NCBI GenBank assembly: GCA_964396225.1
Contig: CAYNEL010000011.1
Coordinates: 1-22,498, forward strand
Source of the DNA: CAYNEL01 sp964396225
Lineage (GTDB): Bacteria; Patescibacteriota; Minisyncoccia; Moranbacterales; UBA1568
Length of the DNA: 22,498 nt
Reading direction: 5' to 3'
Shown here: positions 20,508-22,498 of the stretch, in pieces
How the letters are laid out: each line of letters starts with the position of its first letter
Numbering within the stretch: the first letter of the stretch is position 1
Position numbers and translations under genes: made by a program
The notes under the pieces: model-generated
Told to the model about the DNA's origin: nothing
The model's database searches: none
The model's input: the letters and a program-made list of their open reading frames with translations, nothing else

Positions 20508-21752
20508 TCACTCCCGCGCGTACCGCTCGACGAACGAGATGGCCGCGCCGGTCTTGTTGGCCCGACCGGTCCGACCGATGCGGTGGACGTAGTCGTCGTA
20601 GCTCATTGGCAGGTCGTAATTGAAAACATGGGTGATGCCGTCAATGTCGAGACCCCGGGCGGCCACGTCGGTGGCCACCAGGACCGTGCACCGACCGTCG
20701 CGGAAGGCGCGGAGCGCCCGGGCGCGTTGGTTCTGGTTCAGGTTGCCGTGGATGGCCAGGGCCGCGAAGCCGATGCCGACCAGGTCGCGGGCCAGGCGGT
20801 CGGCCCCGCGCTTGGTACGGGTGAAGACGATGGCCTTCTCGCATGTTTCCCGGGACAGGAGGCGGTCAAGCTCTGCAAGCTTTTCTTCCTTGCTGCCGAC
20901 GTAGACCACGCTCTGGTCCACGTTCTCGGAAGTCGGACGGGAACGCACCGACACCGTCACCGGGTCATGCACGAACTGGGCTGCCAGCGTCTTCGCCTCG
21001 CCCTCGAGGGTGGCCGAGAAGAAGAGTGATTGGCGCTTCCGGGGCAGGAGCGAGAGGAGCCAGGTGATGTCCTTGATGAAGCCCATATCGAGCATCCGGT
21101 CCACCTCGTCCAGGACCACGTTGTGGAAGGTCGAGAGGTCGAGATGGCCGCGCTCGATGAGGTCCTTGATCCGGCCCGGGGTCCCGATGACAAAAGACGG
21201 CCGGAGCGAAAGGGCCCGCACCTGGGCGGTCATGTTGGTCCCGCCGATACAGAGCGCCGAGCGTAGACCCGAACCGCGTGAAAACGCCTGGAACTCCTCG
21301 TCGATCTGGAGTGCGAGCTCGCGCGTCGGCACGAGGATGAGGGCTTTTTCGGTCTTGCGGTGGAAGGTCTTGTCGATGAGCGGCAGGAGGAAGGCGGCTG
21401 TCTTGCCGGTGCCGGTGTTGGCCACGCCGATGACGTCGCTCCCCCGGAGGACGTGCGGGATGGCACCGTCCTGGATGGGCGTGGGACGCTCGAAACCGCG
21501 GGCGGCCACGATCTCCTTCAGTTTGGGATGGATGGCGAAATCCGCGAAACGGTGCCGGGGCTCGAACGGCGCGGCGGCCTCCGCCGACACCGCCCGTTTC
21601 TCGAGCTGGGAGACGTCGAAATTGGGCTCGGTCCGCTGGCGGGAGCGGCCGCCCTGGCGGGAGTGGCGGATAGCAGGACGCGGGGACAGAGTACCAGCGT
21701 GCGGACGGCCGCCGCGCGAGCGGCGGCGGGGACGACGGGAACGATCTGACAT
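20508..21752 (-). CDS. DEAD-box RNA helicase (RhlE-like, 414 aa)
   Basis: An ATP-dependent RNA-unwinding enzyme with all core motifs: Q motif (F86 ER PTPIQ), motif I (A111-NTGTGKT), Ia (PTRELA), Ib (TPGR), II (D215-EVD, a variant of DEAD), III (SAT, 246-248), ARGLDI, and VI (HRIGRTGR, about 390-397). A basic Arg/Gly/Ser-rich N-terminal extension of about 45 residues (RRPRRRSRGGRP) should add RNA binding; most family members carry such a tail at the C-terminus. The protein ends soon after motif VI. It may act in ribosome assembly or mRNA turnover. Its start codon lies 11 nt (allowing for pairing limits) after a full intrinsic terminator, hinting at attenuation. The ATG has no Shine-Dalgarno sequence. 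Confidence 0.96.
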   Translation of the reverse strand: MSDRSRRPRRRSRGGRPHAGTLSPRPAIRHSRQGGRSRQRTEPNFDVSQLEKRAVSAEAAAPFEPRHRFADFAIHPKLKEIVAARGFERPTPIQDGAIPHVLRGSDVIGVANTGTGKTAAFLLPLIDKTFHRKTEKALILVPTRELALQIDEEFQAFSRGSGLRSALCIGGTNMTAQVRALSLRPSFVIGTPGRIKDLIERGHLDLSTFHNVVLDEVDRMLDMGFIKDITWLLSLLPRKRQSLFFSATLEGEAKTLAAQFVHDPVTVSVRSRPTSENVDQSVVYVGSKEEKLAELDRLLSRETCEKAIVFTRTKRGADRLARDLVGIGFAALAIHGNLNQNQRARALRAFRDGRCTVLVATDVAARGLDIDGITHVFNYDLPMSYDDYVHRIGRTGRANKTGAAISFVERYARE

Positions 21753-21904
21753 GGGGATAAAAAAATGATGAGGGCTCGTTCGGACGGTCCCTCATCATAC
21801 AAGACAGGCACGGTCCAAAAGAGTGTGGCTCGACGCGGACAGGAGACGGGACGTCTCCTATGGCGGAGCACGGAAAGCACTCTTTGGCGGCCAAAAGCGC
21901 TTAG
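21753..21904 (-). ncRNA. Structured leader or small RNA upstream of the DEAD-box helicase
   Basis: A transcript from the promoter at 21911-21939 would run about 150 nt with no protein gene. It holds three hairpins: GC-CTTTTGG-rich stem near the 5' end; a perfect 8-bp hairpin at 21841-21859 (AGGAGACG / CGTCTCCT); and the terminator at 21757-21798. The 3' arm of hairpin 1 (CCAAAGAGTG) can pair instead with CACTCTTTTGG further on, giving two exclusive folds. I do not recognise a known RNA class (not tmRNA, SRP, RNase P or a known riboswitch). It may be a cis-acting attenuator of the helicase or a separate small RNA. Confidence 0.45.
21757..21798 (-). terminator. Intrinsic terminator just before the helicase start codon
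   Basis: A perfect 10-bp stem (ATGATGAGGG / CCCTCATCAT) with a 14-nt loop is followed on the minus strand by a run of seven T, ending 5-6 nt before the ATG at 21752. Confidence 0.85.
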
Positions 21905-21910
21905 ATACCA

Positions 21911-21939
21911 ATTGAAGCATGGCGAAAGGCCATTGTCAA
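21911..21939 (-). promoter_or_regulatory. Promoter of the helicase leader (TTGACA-17-TTCAAT)
   Basis: A perfect -35 TTGACA at 21934-21939, a 17-nt spacer and a TGC-extended -10 TTCAAT at 21911-21916 (4 of 6 consensus bases). Confidence 0.55.
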
Positions 21940-21950
21940 GATTTTGCGGC

Positions 21951-21966
21951 GGGGACGGCGGGATTC
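21951..21966 (-). repeat. Near-copy of the 3' end of tRNA-Asp
   Basis: These 16 bases match 22102-22117 (acceptor and T-stem of tRNA-Asp) at 15 positions, about 150 bp downstream of the tRNA. Similarity stops at the T-loop. It could be a decayed tRNA copy or an old attachment-site duplication. Confidence 0.45.
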
Positions 21967-22002
21967 CTCCTCGCTCCGACTCAGAGCCTGGGCGCTACAC
22001 AC

Positions 22003-22026
22003 AGAATGCTCGCCTGCTCGCATTCT
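22003..22026. repeat. Inverted repeat in the intergenic region
   Basis: Perfect 7-bp arms AGAATGC / GCATTCT enclose 10 nt that also contain a short direct repeat (TGCTCGC twice). No U-run follows. The function is unknown. The rest of 21967-22060 shows nothing I can name. Confidence 0.35.
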
Positions 22027-22060
22027 ACTCGCGCCCTTCTCATCCCGTCCTGTCCAAAAA

Positions 22061-22094
22061 CCAAAAAACCGAGTCAGATGACCCGGTTTTTTGG
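22061..22094 (-). terminator. Terminator of the tRNA operon
   Basis: A 16-bp stem (CCAAAAAACCG.. / ..CGGTTTTTTGG, one G-U pair) with a 2-nt loop. The arms end in A/T runs, so it can stop transcription from either side. Confidence 0.9.
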
Positions 22095-22100
22095 TTGCTG

Positions 22101-22174
22101 CGGGGACGGCGGGACTCGAACCCGTGACCTTCTGCGTGACAGGCAGACGCTCTAACCAGCTGAGCTACGCCCCC
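22101..22174 (-). tRNA. tRNA-Asp (GUC)
   Basis: A full 74-nt cloverleaf: acceptor GGGGGCG / CGTCCCC, D-arm GCTC/GAGC, anticodon stem TCTGC / GCAGA with loop CTGTCAC (GUC), and discriminator G73, as expected for Asp. The outermost T-stem pair is an A-C mismatch. CCA is not encoded. Its G34 is the site modified by Tgt. Confidence 0.95.
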
Positions 22175-22196
22175 GTGTATTCGATTTTCTAACCAG

Positions 22197-22270
22197 TACC
22201 AGGGGCGAGATTCGAACTCGCGACCCCGGGCTTATGAGTCCCGTGCTCTAACCAACTGAGCTACCCTGGC
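22197..22270 (-). tRNA. tRNA-Met elongator (CAU), or tRNA-Ile2
   Basis: A full 74-nt cloverleaf: acceptor GCCAGGG / CCCTGGT (G1-U72 wobble), D-arm GCTC/GAGC, anticodon loop CTCATAA, T-loop TTCGAAT. The anticodon stem CGGGA / GCCCG closes with an A-G mismatch at 31-39. CAU alone does not separate elongator Met from lysidine-modified Ile. CCA is not encoded. Confidence 0.9.
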
Positions 22271-22369
22271 GGGGATGCGACTGGCTTGACCGCGGCGCAC
22301 AGCGCGGAAATAAAGCGGAAGCCAGGGAAGATGCCACAGTATCTGTCACCTGCTGTTGGCTGTTATTTG

Positions 22370-22443
22370 TTGCGGGGGGTGGATTTGAACCACCGACCTC
22401 TTGGTTATGAGCCAAGCGAGCTACCAGACTGCTCTACCCCGCT
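22370..22443 (-). tRNA. Initiator tRNA-fMet (CAU)
   Basis: Initiator marks: unpaired position 1-72 (A-A here, C-A in E. coli), D-arm GAGCAGTCTGGTAGCTC with A11-U24, anticodon loop CTCATAA, and T-loop TTCAAAT. The anticodon stem reads CTTGG / CCAAG, so the first of the three G-C pairs typical of initiators (29-41) is U-A. A37 follows the anticodon. CCA is not encoded. Confidence 0.93.
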
Positions 22444-22475
22444 GTGTATTCTCTCCGAGCGATTCTTTCCAGATG

Positions 22476-22498
22476 TGGGCGATCCAAGACTCGAACTT
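22476..22498 (-). tRNA. tRNA 3' end, cut by window edge
   Basis: AAGTTCGAGTCTTGG is a T-arm and ATCGCCC an acceptor strand, followed by discriminator A and no CCA. The anticodon is outside the window, so the amino acid cannot be assigned. Confidence 0.75.

Noticed and set aside
21765..22155. Plus-strand open frames over the helicase leader and tRNA-Asp
   Set aside because: They translate tRNA sequence read backwards and lack any start signals.
1..22498. CRISPR array, prophage, transposase or insertion sequence
   Set aside because: No regularly spaced repeats, cas genes, phage structural genes or transposase motifs were seen on either strand.

Overview
The window looks like accessory-plus-housekeeping chromosome from a member of the Candidate Phyla Radiation (Patescibacteria). 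This is an inference from gene content: a run of Ser/Thr/Gly-rich secreted surface proteins with no recognisable relatives outside that kind of genome, compact operons, tRNAs without encoded CCA, and GC-rich DNA. UGA is read as stop (for example in tgt and the rluA-like gene), so the recoded lineages are excluded. Every gene I can support, protein or RNA, lies on the minus strand, so transcription runs from high to low coordinates. One run of exactly 100 N (3550-3649) is an assembly gap inside a gene.

Layout from high to low coordinate. 22498-22061: a tRNA operon (a cut-off tRNA, initiator Met, a CAU-anticodon tRNA, Asp) closed by a strong terminator. 22060-21753: no protein gene, but a promoter and a roughly 150-nt structured leader that ends in a complete intrinsic terminator 11 nt before a DEAD-box RNA helicase (21752-20508). 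20488-19905: a membrane-anchored cupredoxin whose promoter sits inside a perfect 9-bp inverted repeat. 19796-18464: dsbB and an exported dienelactone-hydrolase-like enzyme. 18379-16877: a membrane-anchored beta-helix protein. 16718-15078: an RsuA/RluF-type pseudouridine synthase, a cupin and a half-size EamA transporter. 14991-13183: a three-gene operon with a secreted Cys-rich protein, an RluA-type pseudouridine synthase and a membrane-anchored protein. 13065-12601: an unknown gene with its own promoter and terminator. 12495-10543: a GT-C membrane glycosyltransferase. 10463-8556: a large anchored protein of Ig-like domains. 8454-7321: tgt. 7290-3849: three secreted proteins sharing one C-terminal module, two of them a recent tandem duplication. 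3731-1182: an operon of secreted or anchored proteins, one interrupted by the gap. 1015-1: the N-terminal third of a probably very large surface protein running off the window.

The surface part reads as a cell-envelope locus: many exported Ser/Thr-rich proteins, a GT39-like enzyme that could glycosylate them, DsbB to oxidise exported cysteines, and a cupredoxin in the same compartment. The most unusual signals are not in the proteins. First, nearly all start codons (18 of 22) are directly preceded by U and most lack a Shine-Dalgarno sequence, while the initiator tRNA in the window carries A37, which could pair with U(-1). Second, the helicase mRNA leader looks like an attenuator or a small-RNA gene. 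Third, terminator-shaped hairpins sit between promoter and start codon in several surface-protein genes.
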